DNA of 64,000 nt, taken from positions 1,938,601 to 2,002,600 of the forward strand of contig NZ_LMFJ01000001.1 of assembly GCF_001426755.1 (NCBI RefSeq), given 5' to 3'. Source of the stretch: Aeromicrobium sp. Root495. GTDB lineage: Bacteria > Actinomycetota > Actinomycetes > Propionibacteriales > Nocardioidaceae. This document shows positions 17,656 through 25,543 of the stretch, piece by piece. The position numbers and the translations under genes are program-made. The first letter of the stretch is position 1, and each line of letters starts with the position of its first letter. Under the pieces are notes generated by a model. The model searched no databases. It saw only the letters and a list, made by a program, of their open reading frames with translations, and had not been told where the DNA came from.

Positions 17656-18675
17656 TCAGGCCCAGAGCAGCCGACCGTCGGGACCGGTGCCGCGGTAGAG
17701 CGACTCCCCCCAGCGCGGGGACCGGTCCTTGTCCACGAGCACGGCGCGCACGCCCTCGACGAAGTCGGGCGAGGTGCTGACGAGGCGTCCGGCGGCCAGC
17801 TCGGCGTCGAGGCAGGCGCGCAGGTCGCGCTGACGACCCCACAGCAGGAGGTCGTGCGTGACGGAGAGGCTCTGGGGCGAGGCGGACTCGAGCAGCTCGA
17901 GGGTCGAGGCGGCCCAGGGCGTGGTCTCCTCACGCAGCCGGGCCAGCACGGCCGGGACGTCGGGGGCGGAGAACACCCGGTCGATCGCCTCGCGGTGCTC
18001 GCCCAGGACAGAGGTTCCCGGTGCGGGCAGGGCCACCGAGCGGAGCACCTGCTCGACCGGGCGAGGGTCGGCGGCCAGGAGCCCCGGAACCTGGGCGAGG
18101 TCCTCCGACCCGACGAGGTGGGTGGCGAGGCCGACGTGGAGGGCGTCGGCCGCGTCGAGCCTCGCGCCCGTGAGCCCGAGGTACGTCCCGACCGCGCCGG
18201 GCAGGCGCGGCAGGACGTGCGTGGTGCCGACGTCGGGGAAGAACCCGATGGCCGTCTCTGGCATGGCCAGGACAGCGCGCTCCGTCACGACGCGGAACGG
18301 GCCGTGGACCGACAACCCGATGCCGCCGCCCATGCAGATCCCGTCGACGAGGGCCACGACCGGCACGGGGTAGGTGCCGAGGAGGTGGTTCACCTCGTAC
18401 TCGGTGGCGAAGAAGGCCTCGTTGGCCTCGTGCTCACCCGCGAGCGAGTCCTGGCGGACCTGACGGATGTCACCACCCGCACAGAAGGCCCGCTCGGAGG
18501 CGCTCTCCACCGTCACGGCCCGCAGGCCCAGTGACGTCCAGTCCGTCAGGACGTCGCGCAGGTGCCGCACCATGGCGAGCGTCAGCGCGTTGAGCGCTCG
18601 CGGACGGTCGAGGACGATCCGTCCCAGGCCGTCCTCGACGCGCGTCTCCAGGCCCAGGGGCTCGGACTGGGTCAT
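17656..18675 (-). CDS. 3-hydroxyisobutyryl-CoA hydrolase / enoyl-CoA hydratase family
   Basis: A 339-residue crotonase-fold protein. CAGGDIRQV and GICMGGGIGLS form the oxyanion hole, and MPETAIGFFPDVG carries the Glu and Asp typical of 3-hydroxyisobutyryl-CoA hydrolases rather than simple hydratases. The length of about 340 also fits that subfamily. It would release 3-hydroxyisobutyrate in valine breakdown. AAGGGA stands 6 bases before the ATG. It is monocistronic. Confidence 0.88.
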   Translation of the reverse strand: MTQSEPLGLETRVEDGLGRIVLDRPRALNALTLAMVRHLRDVLTDWTSLGLRAVTVESASERAFCAGGDIRQVRQDSLAGEHEANEAFFATEYEVNHLLGTYPVPVVALVDGICMGGGIGLSVHGPFRVVTERAVLAMPETAIGFFPDVGTTHVLPRLPGAVGTYLGLTGARLDAADALHVGLATHLVGSEDLAQVPGLLAADPRPVEQVLRSVALPAPGTSVLGEHREAIDRVFSAPDVPAVLARLREETTPWAASTLELLESASPQSLSVTHDLLLWGRQRDLRACLDAELAAGRLVSTSPDFVEGVRAVLVDKDRSPRWGESLYRGTGPDGRLLWA

Positions 18676-18714
18676 CGACCGTCCCTTCGTCGTGGACGGT
18701 CATCCTTGCAGCCC

Positions 18715-18999
18715 TCAGCTGCGGGTCAGACCGTGGTCCCGCCGTCCCGACGGACGCTGGAGCGCCGCGGGGTGGCTGGGCGCGTGACGGCGACAACCGA
18801 CCGATCCGACCCACGGGCGGGAGTCGACGAGGCGGACGAAGTCGTGCTCCATCGGGTCGCGGTGGCCGTTGAGCGCCTGGCCGCGCACGAGCGATCGCCA
18901 CGTGTACGAGTAGGTGGAGCGGTGCTGATCGGTGCAGAGGCCCTCGCGGGGCGCCTGCTGGCTCGGGGCCCCCACGACGGGCTTGCAGCGCGGCTCCAT
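18715..18999 (-). CDS. Hypothetical 94-residue protein coupled to the DUF1508 gene
   Basis: An open frame of 94 residues whose ATG overlaps the stop of the upstream DUF1508 gene (ATGA, 18997-19001). The overlap is the main support. The protein is basic, with four Cys and clusters of aromatic and Arg residues, and no motif I know. Codon use is less biased than in neighbours, so it could be chance. Confidence 0.35.
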   Translation of the reverse strand: MEPRCKPVVGAPSQQAPREGLCTDQHRSTYSYTWRSLVRGQALNGHRDPMEHDFVRLVDSRPWVGSVGCRRHAPSHPAALQRPSGRRDHGLTRS

Positions 19000-19382
19000 C
19001 ACAGCCCTTCCGAGACGGCGACGCCGAGCCGGACCTCGTCGGCGGCGCGAGCGGCCTCGGACCGGCTCACGAACCACTCGCCCGACTCGGCCACCCGCAC
19101 GGCTCGGCTCCAGGCCCGCCAGCGGAACTTGCCTCCCGCGTCGACGTAGACCTCGAACCTCGACTCCTCTGCCCGGGCCCTGAAGGCTTCGGCAGCCTCC
19201 CGGGCCGCGTCGTCGGAGTCGAGCGGGGCTCCGGACCACGCCACGAGGTACCCGCCGGCAGCGTGCAACCACCACGCCGGACGACCGGCCAGCGTGTTCA
19301 TGATCGTGAAGGCCGGCGGTCGGGTCGACCTGCCGTCGCCCTGTGCACGTGCGTCCTGTGCACGACCCATCGTGGTGCTCAT
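18999..19382 (-). CDS. DUF1508 (YegP-like) protein
   Basis: A 127-residue protein. One DUF1508 repeat is visible in the second half: RFEVYVDAGGKFRWRAW, then SGEWFVSRSEAARAADEV, matching the F-x-Y-x-D-x2-G-x2-RWR layout of YegP. The first half (AFTIMNTLAGRPAWWL) is unrelated and may be regulatory. YegP-type proteins have no firm function. The ATG at 19382 is the likely start, with an internal ATG at 19301 as alternative. Confidence 0.7.
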   Translation of the reverse strand: MSTTMGRAQDARAQGDGRSTRPPAFTIMNTLAGRPAWWLHAAGGYLVAWSGAPLDSDDAAREAAEAFRARAEESRFEVYVDAGGKFRWRAWSRAVRVAESGEWFVSRSEAARAADEVRLGVAVSEGL

Positions 19383-19554
19383 GTCTGACTCGACCCCGTT
19401 CCAACTGCGGTGACTGGCTGATCCGCGCTTTCGCATGATCGTCTGCGGTGTGAAAGGGACGTCCCAGGAACGGGTTCATGACGTCGAACGGCGACTTTTC
19501 CTCGGGACACCCTCGACCCACTAGACGTGCCCCCTCCGGGGAGCGCCCCGAAGC

Positions 19555-19579
19555 GTTTCGAGGCCGCCCGCCGGGGTAC
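19555..19579 (+). promoter_or_regulatory. SigB/SigF-type promoter GTTT-N15-GGGTAC
   Basis: GTTT (19555-19558) and GGGTAC (19574-19579) match the actinobacterial general-stress sigma consensus with a 15-base spacer. The GTG start at 19589 begins 9 bases after GGGTAC, where the first transcribed base is expected, so the message is probably leaderless. Confidence 0.65.
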
Positions 19580-19588
19580 CTGTCCCAC

Positions 19589-20527
19589 GTGCTGACTCCC
19601 AAGCCCCGTGGCCGCCTGAGCGAGGCCGTGATCGATCACCTCGTCGACCGGGCCCCGCTGCCCGCCGACCCCCTCGAGGTCCTGGACCACGACGAGGACC
19701 TCCAGCTCGCGTTGTGGACCGTCTACGAGCTCGCGTACCGCGGGTTCGACGACGTGGACGACGCCATGGAGTGGGACCCCGACCTGCTGCGGGTCCGACG
19801 CGACCTGGAGCAGGTCTTCGAGGCCGAGCTCCGGGCCCGGTGCACGCAGCCCGAGACCGACGACGTCGTGACGGCCCTGTTCGACATCGCCGAGTCCGAC
19901 GACGGGCCCAGCCTCGCGCACCACGTCCAGCGCAAGGCCACGAAGGAGCAGGTGCTCCAGCTCCTGCGCATGCGGTCGGTCTACCACCTCAAGGAGGCCG
20001 ACCCCACCACCTGGACGCTGCCGCGTCTCACCGGTCGAGCCAGGGCCGCCCTCGTGGAGCTGCAGTACGACGAGTTCGGCGCCGGACGGCCCGACCGCGT
20101 CCACCAGGACCTCTTCGCCCGGGGGCTGCAGGCCTGCGGCATCGATCCGGCCTCGCGGCGGCTCGTCGACGAGGCGCCCGTCCAGGTGCTGCGCCAGAAC
20201 AACGCCCTGTCCCTGTTCGGCCTCCATCGCCGGCTCCGCGGCGCTTCCCTCGGACACCTGGCAGCGTTCGAGGCGACCAGCTCAGTGCCGTCGCGCCGGA
20301 TGGCCCGCGGCATCCAGCGGCTCGGCCTGCCCCAGGAGATGGCCGACTACTACCTCGAGCACGTGGAGGCCGACGCCATTCACGAGCAGCTCGCGATCCG
20401 CGAGATCTGCGCCCCGCTCGTGGAGGGCGAGCCGCACCTCGCGGGCGACGTCCTCCTCGGTGCGGCGGTCTGCGTGGCCCTCGAGGCCGACCTCGCCGAG
20501 CACCTGCTCGAGGAGTGGTCGGCATGA
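19589..20527 (+). CDS. Haem-oxygenase-like diiron oxidase (iron-containing redox enzyme)
   Basis: A 312-residue, mostly helical protein. Glu136, Glu162, Asp169, His172, His258, Asp262 and His265 have the same relative spacing as the seven iron ligands I recall for the diiron domain of SznF (E-x25-E-x6-E-x2-H and HxxxDxxH), with Asp replacing the third Glu. This suggests an O2-activating haem-oxygenase-like diiron oxidase. The GTG at 19589 is preferred because a SigB-type promoter ends 9 bases before it; the reading from 19478 would cross that promoter. The next gene, a CDGSH iron-sulfur protein, overlaps the stop and could supply electrons. Substrate unknown. Confidence 0.82.
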   Translation: MLTPKPRGRLSEAVIDHLVDRAPLPADPLEVLDHDEDLQLALWTVYELAYRGFDDVDDAMEWDPDLLRVRRDLEQVFEAELRARCTQPETDDVVTALFDIAESDDGPSLAHHVQRKATKEQVLQLLRMRSVYHLKEADPTTWTLPRLTGRARAALVELQYDEFGAGRPDRVHQDLFARGLQACGIDPASRRLVDEAPVQVLRQNNALSLFGLHRRLRGASLGHLAAFEATSSVPSRRMARGIQRLGLPQEMADYYLEHVEADAIHEQLAIREICAPLVEGEPHLAGDVLLGAAVCVALEADLAEHLLEEWSA

Positions 20528-20736
20528 GCCAGGGACCCGAGCCCCGGCCCGACGTCATCCTGTGCCCCGGCGGCCCCATGCTGCTGCGCGGCGACCACGT
20601 CGTGCAGGACGCCGACGGCGTGGGCCACGCGACGACCCGTCCGGTGTCGGCCGTGTGCCGGTGCCTGCGGTCAGCGACGTCGCCCTGGTGCGACGGCACG
20701 CACAAGCTGCTTCCGCCCGAGCAGCGCCCCGCCTGA
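20524..20736 (+). CDS. CDGSH iron-sulfur domain protein
   Basis: A 70-residue protein with one complete CDGSH motif: Cys45, Cys47, Cys56 and His60 (CRCLRSATSPWCDGTH). This binds a redox-active [2Fe-2S] cluster through three Cys and one His. A fifth Cys (Cys14) is outside the motif. The ATG overlaps the stop of the diiron oxidase gene (ATGA). Electron delivery to that oxidase is the simplest role; an Fe-S sensor is an alternative. Confidence 0.93.
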   Translation: MSQGPEPRPDVILCPGGPMLLRGDHVVQDADGVGHATTRPVSAVCRCLRSATSPWCDGTHKLLPPEQRPA

Positions 20737-20738
20737 GC

Positions 20739-21296
20739 TCAGGCTCCTCGGAACACGTCGAGGACGGTGGGTGCCTCAGGACGCGGCACGACGACCTCGA
20801 CCGGGTCGAGCGCGCTCACCCGCCCGTTCTTCACCACGCGGGCATAGGCGCCCACCCTCCCCTCCACGGCGAAGCGCCTGACCCAGCCCCGGGTGTCGTC
20901 GCCGCCCACCCAGCGGGCGAAGGTCTGGCACGGTGTGCGCGGTCCCGTGATCTGGATCTCGACCGCGTCGGGACCCGCGCCCACACGCCACACCTCGCCG
21001 ACACGCGCGGCGCTCGGGTCGAGACCCTGGACCCGGAAGTTCTCGCCGAACCAGCCCGGCGTGAGGTCGCGTCCCAGCTCGCGGCTCCAGTGCGCCGCAT
21101 CGTCCTCGCCGTAGAGGTAGACCGCCTTGTCCAGGCCCCCGTGGAACTTTCGGTCGGCCTGCACGTCGGCGTAGAGGCCGTACGGGCCCACCTTCACCGG
21201 GCCCTGGACGGGCCGCTTGTCGATGGCCGTGGTGCCCACCATCCCGGGGTCGGGGAGGATCTGGTGCACGACACAGGCGGCGACGAGGTGGGCCAT
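20739..21296 (-). CDS. MOSC-domain protein (YiiM-like)
   Basis: A 185-residue single MOSC domain. GLYADVQADRKFHGG and ITGPRTPCQTFARW contain the conserved residues, including the Cys that handles sulfur or nitrogen transfer in molybdenum-cofactor-related proteins. YiiM-type proteins reduce N-hydroxylated purines with a Mo cofactor. It is far from the molybdenum genes at 39-48 kb but could use their cofactor. TACGAT lies 6 bases before the ATG, so the message is probably leaderless. Confidence 0.88.
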   Translation of the reverse strand: MAHLVAACVVHQILPDPGMVGTTAIDKRPVQGPVKVGPYGLYADVQADRKFHGGLDKAVYLYGEDDAAHWSRELGRDLTPGWFGENFRVQGLDPSAARVGEVWRVGAGPDAVEIQITGPRTPCQTFARWVGGDDTRGWVRRFAVEGRVGAYARVVKNGRVSALDPVEVVVPRPEAPTVLDVFRGA

Positions 21297-21302
21297 GCCC
21301 CG

Positions 21303-21308
21303 ATCGTA
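21303..21308 (-). promoter_or_regulatory. Leaderless-type -10 box of the MOSC gene
   Basis: TACGAT on the minus strand, 6 bases before the ATG at 21296. Confidence 0.55.
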
Positions 21309-21344
21309 GGGCGTCGAGGCCCTCCCACGGCCGAGCCCGGCGGC

Positions 21345-21998
21345 TCAGCCCTCGGCGTGCCTCAGGAGGGCGACGGCTCCGCGCTCGAAGGTGCGGACCT
21401 CCGCGATCTCGAGACCCCACGCCAGCGCCTCCGAGGCGAGCCGCTCCACCTGCTCCGACGTCCCGACCTGGAGCAGGACGGCACCCCCGGGCGCGAGGTG
21501 CGTGCCGGCCACCTGGAGGCACCGCCGGGCGACGTCGAGCCCGTCGCCTCCCCCGTCGATGGCCCACACGGGGTCCTCGGGGAAGCCCGGGACGTCGGTG
21601 CTGGGCACCCACGGCGGATCGGCCACGACGAGGATGAACTGTTCCCCGTCGGCCAGCGCCTCGTCCATGGACCCGCACCTGACGTCTGCCTCGACCCCCG
21701 CAGCGGCCGCGTTGCGACGGGCATACCCGCACGCGGCCTCGCTGCGGTCGACCTGCACGATCGCTCGTGCGGTGCCCACCACGGCGGCGAGGCCGATCTG
21801 GCCGGCCCCGCTGCACAGCTCGAGCACCCGTCCTTCCGGAAGCGTCCCGAGGAGCTCGGTGCCCCAGGCGGACTGGGCCAGCGTCCAGGGACGTGGGACC
21901 AGGACGTGCTCGTCGAACACGACGTCGATCGGGCCGAACGGCATCGTCACCTCGGTCGGCGACGGCGCCACGTCCGGGTCAGAAGACAGGCTTGCCAC
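21345..21998 (-). CDS. HemK-like SAM methyltransferase
   Basis: A 217-residue protein with motif I LELCSGAGQIGLA, strand-2 end VQVDRS and motif IV VADPPWVP. The last replaces the NPPY of glutamine N5-methyltransferases, so it belongs near PrmC/HemK but may use another substrate. The GTG at 21998 overlaps the upstream SDR gene by 20 bases; an ATG at 21944 (MPFGPIDVVF) is a plausible shorter start. Probably cotranscribed with the SDR. Confidence 0.8.
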   Translation of the reverse strand: MASLSSDPDVAPSPTEVTMPFGPIDVVFDEHVLVPRPWTLAQSAWGTELLGTLPEGRVLELCSGAGQIGLAAVVGTARAIVQVDRSEAACGYARRNAAAAGVEADVRCGSMDEALADGEQFILVVADPPWVPSTDVPGFPEDPVWAIDGGGDGLDVARRCLQVAGTHLAPGGAVLLQVGTSEQVERLASEALAWGLEIAEVRTFERGAVALLRHAEG

Positions 21999-22839
21999 CG
22001 GTCACCCCCAGGACGGTGCCGGAGACGTAGCTCGCGTCACGCTCCGAGGCCAGGAACACGAACGCGGGCGCCACCTCGGCCGGCTGCCCGGCCCGCCCCA
22101 GTGGGGTGTCCTCGCCGAAGGCCGCCACCTTCTCGGCCGGCTGGGTGGCCGGCTGGAGCGGCGTCCAGATGGGACCCGGCGCCACCGCGTTGACCCGGAC
22201 TCCGTCCGGACCCAGCTGGGCGGCGAGGTTGACGGTCACGTTGTTGATCGCGGCCTTCGTCGAGGCGTAGTCGAGCAGCGACGTGGAGGGCTCGTACGCC
22301 TGGATGGAGGCGTTGTTGATGATGCAGCCGCGGCGCTCCTTGAGGTGCGGCTCCGCCGCACGGACGAGCCAGAAGAGCGCGTAGAGGTTCGTCTTGAACG
22401 TCCGGTCGAGGCGCTCGTCGGTGATGTCCTGGATGCTCTCCTGGCGTGCCATCTGGTAGCCCGCGTTGTTCACGAGCACGTCCAGGCCGCCGAGCTGCTC
22501 GACGGTCTGCCGGACCACCTCGTCGCACACCGAGCTCTCGCGCAGGTCGGCCTCGAGGGCCACGACCCGCCGTCCGGCCGACTCCACCAGCGAGGCCGTC
22601 GTGTCGGCGTCCTCGCGCTCCTCCGAGAGATACGTGAAGGCGATGTCGGCGCCCTCGCGGGCGTAGGCGAGAGCGACGGCGCGGCCGATGCCCGAGTCAC
22701 CACCGGTGATCAGCGCGACCTTGCCCTCGAGACGTCCGTCGCCGCGGTACGACTCCTCGCCGTGGTCGGGGACGGGGTCCATCGCCTCGGTGGATCCCGG
22801 CGGTTCCTGCTGCTGCTCGGGGAAGCTGTCGTCGCTCAT
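21979..22839 (-). CDS. Stress-type SDR (YghA/YdaD-like)
   Basis: A 286-residue classical short-chain dehydrogenase with a 40-residue N-terminal extension rich in Gln, Pro and Asp. GGDSGIGRA binds NAD(P), NNAG is conserved, and Ser-Tyr-Lys appear in NNASIQAYEPS and DYASTK. This extended form is the general-stress glucose/ribitol dehydrogenase group (YdaD, YhxC, YghA). ACAGGAGA precedes the ATG. A GCTT-N15-GGGTAC site about 72 bases upstream fits control by a SigB-type factor. Confidence 0.88.
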   Translation of the reverse strand: MSDDSFPEQQQEPPGSTEAMDPVPDHGEESYRGDGRLEGKVALITGGDSGIGRAVALAYAREGADIAFTYLSEEREDADTTASLVESAGRRVVALEADLRESSVCDEVVRQTVEQLGGLDVLVNNAGYQMARQESIQDITDERLDRTFKTNLYALFWLVRAAEPHLKERRGCIINNASIQAYEPSTSLLDYASTKAAINNVTVNLAAQLGPDGVRVNAVAPGPIWTPLQPATQPAEKVAAFGEDTPLGRAGQPAEVAPAFVFLASERDASYVSGTVLGVTGGKPVF

Positions 22840-22910
22840 CGTGTCTCCTGTCTCGTGGTCGTGAGGGGCCGCGGGGTCGAGCGGCGGGGTCGGTCAGGTC
22901 CGTCTGATGG

Positions 22911-22935
22911 GTACCCCACGGCAGGCGATCCAAGC
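22911..22935 (-). promoter_or_regulatory. SigB/SigF-like promoter GCTT-N15-GGGTAC of the SDR gene
   Basis: Minus strand: GCTT (22935-22932), 15 bases, GGGTAC (22916-22911). The leader to the ATG at 22839 would be about 65 bases and includes a good ribosome binding site. Confidence 0.45.
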
Positions 22936-22958
22936 GCCCGCATGGGACGACCACCCCC

Positions 22959-22964
22959 GGGTAC
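22959..22964 (+). promoter_or_regulatory. GGGTAC box nine bases before the 22974 start
   Basis: GGGTAC followed by AGGAGGCCC and ATG. The spacing to the start equals that at 19589, 23613 and 36379, but no GTTT-like -35 is seen, and AGGAGG in the gap could instead act as a ribosome binding site on a longer message. Confidence 0.3.
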
Positions 22965-22973
22965 AGGAGGCCC

Positions 22974-23438
22974 ATGGACCTGCTGAAGCACTACGTCCGG
23001 CTCCACCTGACAGCGATGTCCGCCGGCATCGACCTGTTCGGCCGCAGCGAAGGCATCGAGGACGAGGAGGCCCGGAAGCTCGCGACGGACGTCCGCCACC
23101 AGCTCGTCGAGCAGCGGGAGGCCCTCCGCCTGGTGGCGCGGCGCATCGGCGCCTCCGAGCCGCGCCTCCCCGCCCTCGCGGCGAGGGCGGGCGAGCGTCT
23201 CGGCCGGCTCAAGCCCAACGGCAGCCTCGTGCACCGCACGCCGCTCACCGACGTGGTCGACCTGGAGGCCATGCACGACGTGGCGTGCGGCCTGGTCGCC
23301 GGCTGGTCCGCCCTCCAGGAGGTCGATGACCCGCGAGTGGACCGGGACAAGGTCCGACGCCTGCTCGCGCAGGGTCAGGACCAGGTCGAGCGGCTTCGCG
23401 ACGTCCACCGGACTGCAGCGCGGCGGGCCTTCGCCTGA
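22974..23438 (+). CDS. Hypothetical helical protein (ferritin-like size)
   Basis: A 154-residue, mostly alpha-helical protein beginning MDLLKHYVRLHL. It has several charged amphipathic helices and no signal peptide or membrane segment. The pattern of Glu and His residues does not form a clear ferritin metal site, so I leave it unassigned. It is divergent from the stress SDR and shares its intergenic region with two GGGTAC boxes, so a stress role is likely. Confidence 0.72.
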   Translation: MDLLKHYVRLHLTAMSAGIDLFGRSEGIEDEEARKLATDVRHQLVEQREALRLVARRIGASEPRLPALAARAGERLGRLKPNGSLVHRTPLTDVVDLEAMHDVACGLVAGWSALQEVDDPRVDRDKVRRLLAQGQDQVERLRDVHRTAARRAFA

Positions 23439-23439
23439 G

Positions 23440-23613
23440 TCAGGCCTCGGCCGGGCCCTCGTCGTCCTGACCGTCCTGGTGCGCCGGGGCGGAGGGCGAG
23501 GGCTCCGTGGGCGGCTCGTCGGTGTCAGGCTCCGTGTCCGGCGAGACGGACGGGTCGACGGGGGCGTTGCCGGAGCGGCCGGGGCCGTGGTCAGGACGGA
23601 ACGAGGGCATCAT
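23440..23613 (-). CDS. Small acidic Pro/Asp/Glu-rich protein
   Basis: A 57-residue protein (MMPSFRPD start, ending GQDDEGPAEA), very rich in Pro, Asp, Glu and Ser and therefore probably disordered. GGGTAC ends 9 bases before the ATG at 23613, the same geometry as at 19589 and 36379, which supports both the gene and this start; GTG at 23622 is an alternative. It abuts the convergent 22974 gene and follows the zinc-ribbon gene by 28 bases. Confidence 0.5.
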   Translation of the reverse strand: MMPSFRPDHGPGRSGNAPVDPSVSPDTEPDTDEPPTEPSPSAPAHQDGQDDEGPAEA

Positions 23614-23622
23614 GGCGTCCAC

Positions 23623-23628
23623 GTACCC
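23623..23628 (-). promoter_or_regulatory. GGGTAC box nine bases before the 23613 start
   Basis: Minus-strand GGGTAC (23628-23623), 9 bases, then ATG. The -35 region (GAGT at 15 bases) is weak. Confidence 0.35.
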
Positions 23629-23641
23629 ACGGCCGGTCCTG

Positions 23642-23791
23642 TCACTCGTCGGCTCGGTCGGACTCGGGCTCGGACTCGGTGAACTCCGCGTCGCAGGCCA
23701 CGCACGAGTAGAGGGCCAGGCCCTGGCCCTCGCCGAGACGGATGGCAGTGTGCTGGCCGCACTCCGGGCAGTTTCTGATGAGGTCGCTCAC
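23642..23791 (-). CDS. Small zinc-ribbon protein (49 residues)
   Basis: A GTG-started frame of 49 residues reads VSDLIRNCPECGQHTA, then SCVACDAEFTESE and an acidic tail. Two CxxC knuckles (Cys8/Cys11 and Cys30/Cys33) about 20 residues apart form a classical zinc ribbon. Such proteins act as small nucleic-acid or protein adaptors. It lies just upstream of the acidic small protein on the same strand. Confidence 0.7.
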   Translation of the reverse strand: MSDLIRNCPECGQHTAIRLGEGQGLALYSCVACDAEFTESEPESDRADE

Positions 23792-23991
23792 GCGGCGGGA
23801 GGTCCTTCGGGGAGGTCCGCGCCGCCGACTGCCTCAGCGGTACGCGCGACAGCCTAGCGACGGGCTCGGAGGAGCCGATGTCGGGTCGCACGGGGCGCGC
23901 GACCCCGCTGGGTGCTCAACAGGGCCACGCCGGTCGGGGGTACCCGGTCCTGCCCGGTCCCAAGCATCAGACGCTGGCCCGTCGCGTCAGC

Positions 23992-24717
23992 CTACTCGGG
24001 CAGGCCCCGGATCTCGGCCACCTGACGGGCGACGTCGCGCAGCTTCACGTTGTGGTCCTGGGAGTAGCGCCGCAGCACCTCGAACGCCCGGTCGGAGTCG
24101 ACCTCGTAGCGCTCCATCACGATGCCCATGGCGATGCCGATGACCTTGCGGGCGTCGGCCGCCTTGCGCAGTCCCTCGAGGTCGCGGTTGGAGGCCAGCG
24201 CGAGCGAGGCATGGCGCGCGAGGATCGACGCCACCGCGACGTCGTCCTCGTCGAACGCGTGGGGGCGGGACGCGTAGACGTTGAGCGAGCCGTAACGACG
24301 CGCGGCTGTGGCGAGCGGCACGCTCACGACGCTGCGGTAGCCCAGCTCGAGCACGGCGGCACCCCACCGGGGCCAGCGGTCGTCGAAGGTCAGGTCCTCG
24401 ATCTGGTAGATGGTGTCGCGGTTCTCCAGCGCGTCGAGGCATGGTCCCTCGTCGAGCTCGACCTGCAGGTCGTGGGCGCGCGCCACAGGACCGCTCGTGG
24501 CGGCGGCGGTCTCGATGCGGTTGCGTGCCTGGACCAGGAGCACCCCGGCGTCGTCGCACCCGACGGCCGAGCGGGCGAACTCCGCCACGCGCTCCACCGT
24601 CTGCTCGCTGTCGGCCGACTCATGCAGCGCCAGAGCGATCTCGCTGAGGTCCAGGCCCTGGTGGGGTCCTGGACGTCCCGTGGGCCCTGGCGCAGGAGGA
24701 GGGGGGAGGGTCGTCAT
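23992..24717 (-). CDS. GAF-ANTAR RNA-binding antiterminator
   Basis: A 241-residue protein. A GAF domain (about 25-165) senses a small ligand or redox state. The C-terminal ANTAR domain (about 180-235: ARKVIGIAMGIVMERY, then DRAFEVLRRYSQ) is a three-helix RNA-binding module that prevents termination at paired hairpins. AAAGGAAC precedes the ATG at 24717. It is divergent from the SigB/F-type sigma gene, so both may answer the same stress. Confidence 0.92.
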   Translation of the reverse strand: MTTLPPPPAPGPTGRPGPHQGLDLSEIALALHESADSEQTVERVAEFARSAVGCDDAGVLLVQARNRIETAAATSGPVARAHDLQVELDEGPCLDALENRDTIYQIEDLTFDDRWPRWGAAVLELGYRSVVSVPLATAARRYGSLNVYASRPHAFDEDDVAVASILARHASLALASNRDLEGLRKAADARKVIGIAMGIVMERYEVDSDRAFEVLRRYSQDHNVKLRDVARQVAEIRGLPE

Positions 24718-24877
24718 GGGGTCGTTCCTTTCTGCGACGAGGCCGGGAAGGCCCCCGTGAGGAGAAAATACCGAACGATCGATGCTCCCGTCCGGTTGCG
24801 TCCCTCGCGATGCAGTGTGACCGTGGGAAGAGGTTGAGCAGCAGCCGTGCACACCATCAGCAACACCGGGGGGAACC

Positions 24878-25543
24878 ATGGCTGCGACCAGCATCCAGCA
24901 CGACCTCATCATCACCCACCTGGGCCTGGCTCGACGCCTCGCTCGTGGTTTTCGTGGGCGCGGCGTGGAGGACGACGACCTCGAGCAGGTCGCCAACCTC
25001 GCGCTCGTCAAGGCTGCGGCCGGCTTCGACGAGTCGCGTGGGGCCTTCGCTGCCTTCGCGACCGCGACCATCCGCGGCGAGATCAAGCGACACTTCCGTG
25101 ACCGTGCCTGGGGCGTCCGTCCGCCTCGTCGTCTGCAGGAGCTGCAGGCCCAGCTCAGCGCCGAGCACAGCGGGGACGTGACCTCGGCGAACGTCACGCA
25201 GCTCGCCGACCGGCTGGGCGCCGACCCCAAGGACGTCAAGGAGGCCGCCGCTGCCCGCGGCTGCTACTCCCCCGACTCCCTCGACCTCGCCCTCGAGGCC
25301 GGGCACGAGCGAGGGGAGGTCGACGGGCGCCTCGAGCAGGTCGACGAGTGGGTCACCTTCTGCGCCGCGAGCAAGGGCCTCAGCGCGCAGGAGCGTCAGC
25401 TCCTGCAGTGGAGGTTCGTCGAGGACAGGACCCAGCAGGACATCGCCGATCGTCTGCACATCAGCCAGATGCAGGTGTCGCGTCGGTTGTCCTCCCTGCT
25501 GACCGGCCTGCGCGAGGCGGTCGGTGGCGCCGAGGCCGCCTGA
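24878..25543 (+). CDS. SigB/SigF-family RNA polymerase sigma factor
   Basis: A 221-residue group 3 sigma factor. Region 2 (about 10-70: DDDLEQVANLALVKAAAGFDESRGAF and FATATIRGEIKRHFRD) is diagnostic of the SigB/SigF/WhiG class, and region 4 (about 170-215) ends QQDIADRLHISQMQVSRRLSSLL. Region 3 is present but short. Factors of this class recognise GTTT-N14-16-GGGTA promoters and are freed by anti-sigma/STAS partner switches, both represented in this window. No anti-sigma gene is adjacent. A run of G (GGGGGGAACC) serves as ribosome binding site. Confidence 0.93.
   Translation: MAATSIQHDLIITHLGLARRLARGFRGRGVEDDDLEQVANLALVKAAAGFDESRGAFAAFATATIRGEIKRHFRDRAWGVRPPRRLQELQAQLSAEHSGDVTSANVTQLADRLGADPKDVKEAAAARGCYSPDSLDLALEAGHERGEVDGRLEQVDEWVTFCAASKGLSAQERQLLQWRFVEDRTQQDIADRLHISQMQVSRRLSSLLTGLREAVGGAEAA

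Noticed and set aside
23938..23945. GGGTACCC as a promoter of the zinc-ribbon gene
   Set aside because: A minus-strand GCTT is 16 bases upstream, but the leader to 23791 would be about 140 bases; evidence is too weak to list.
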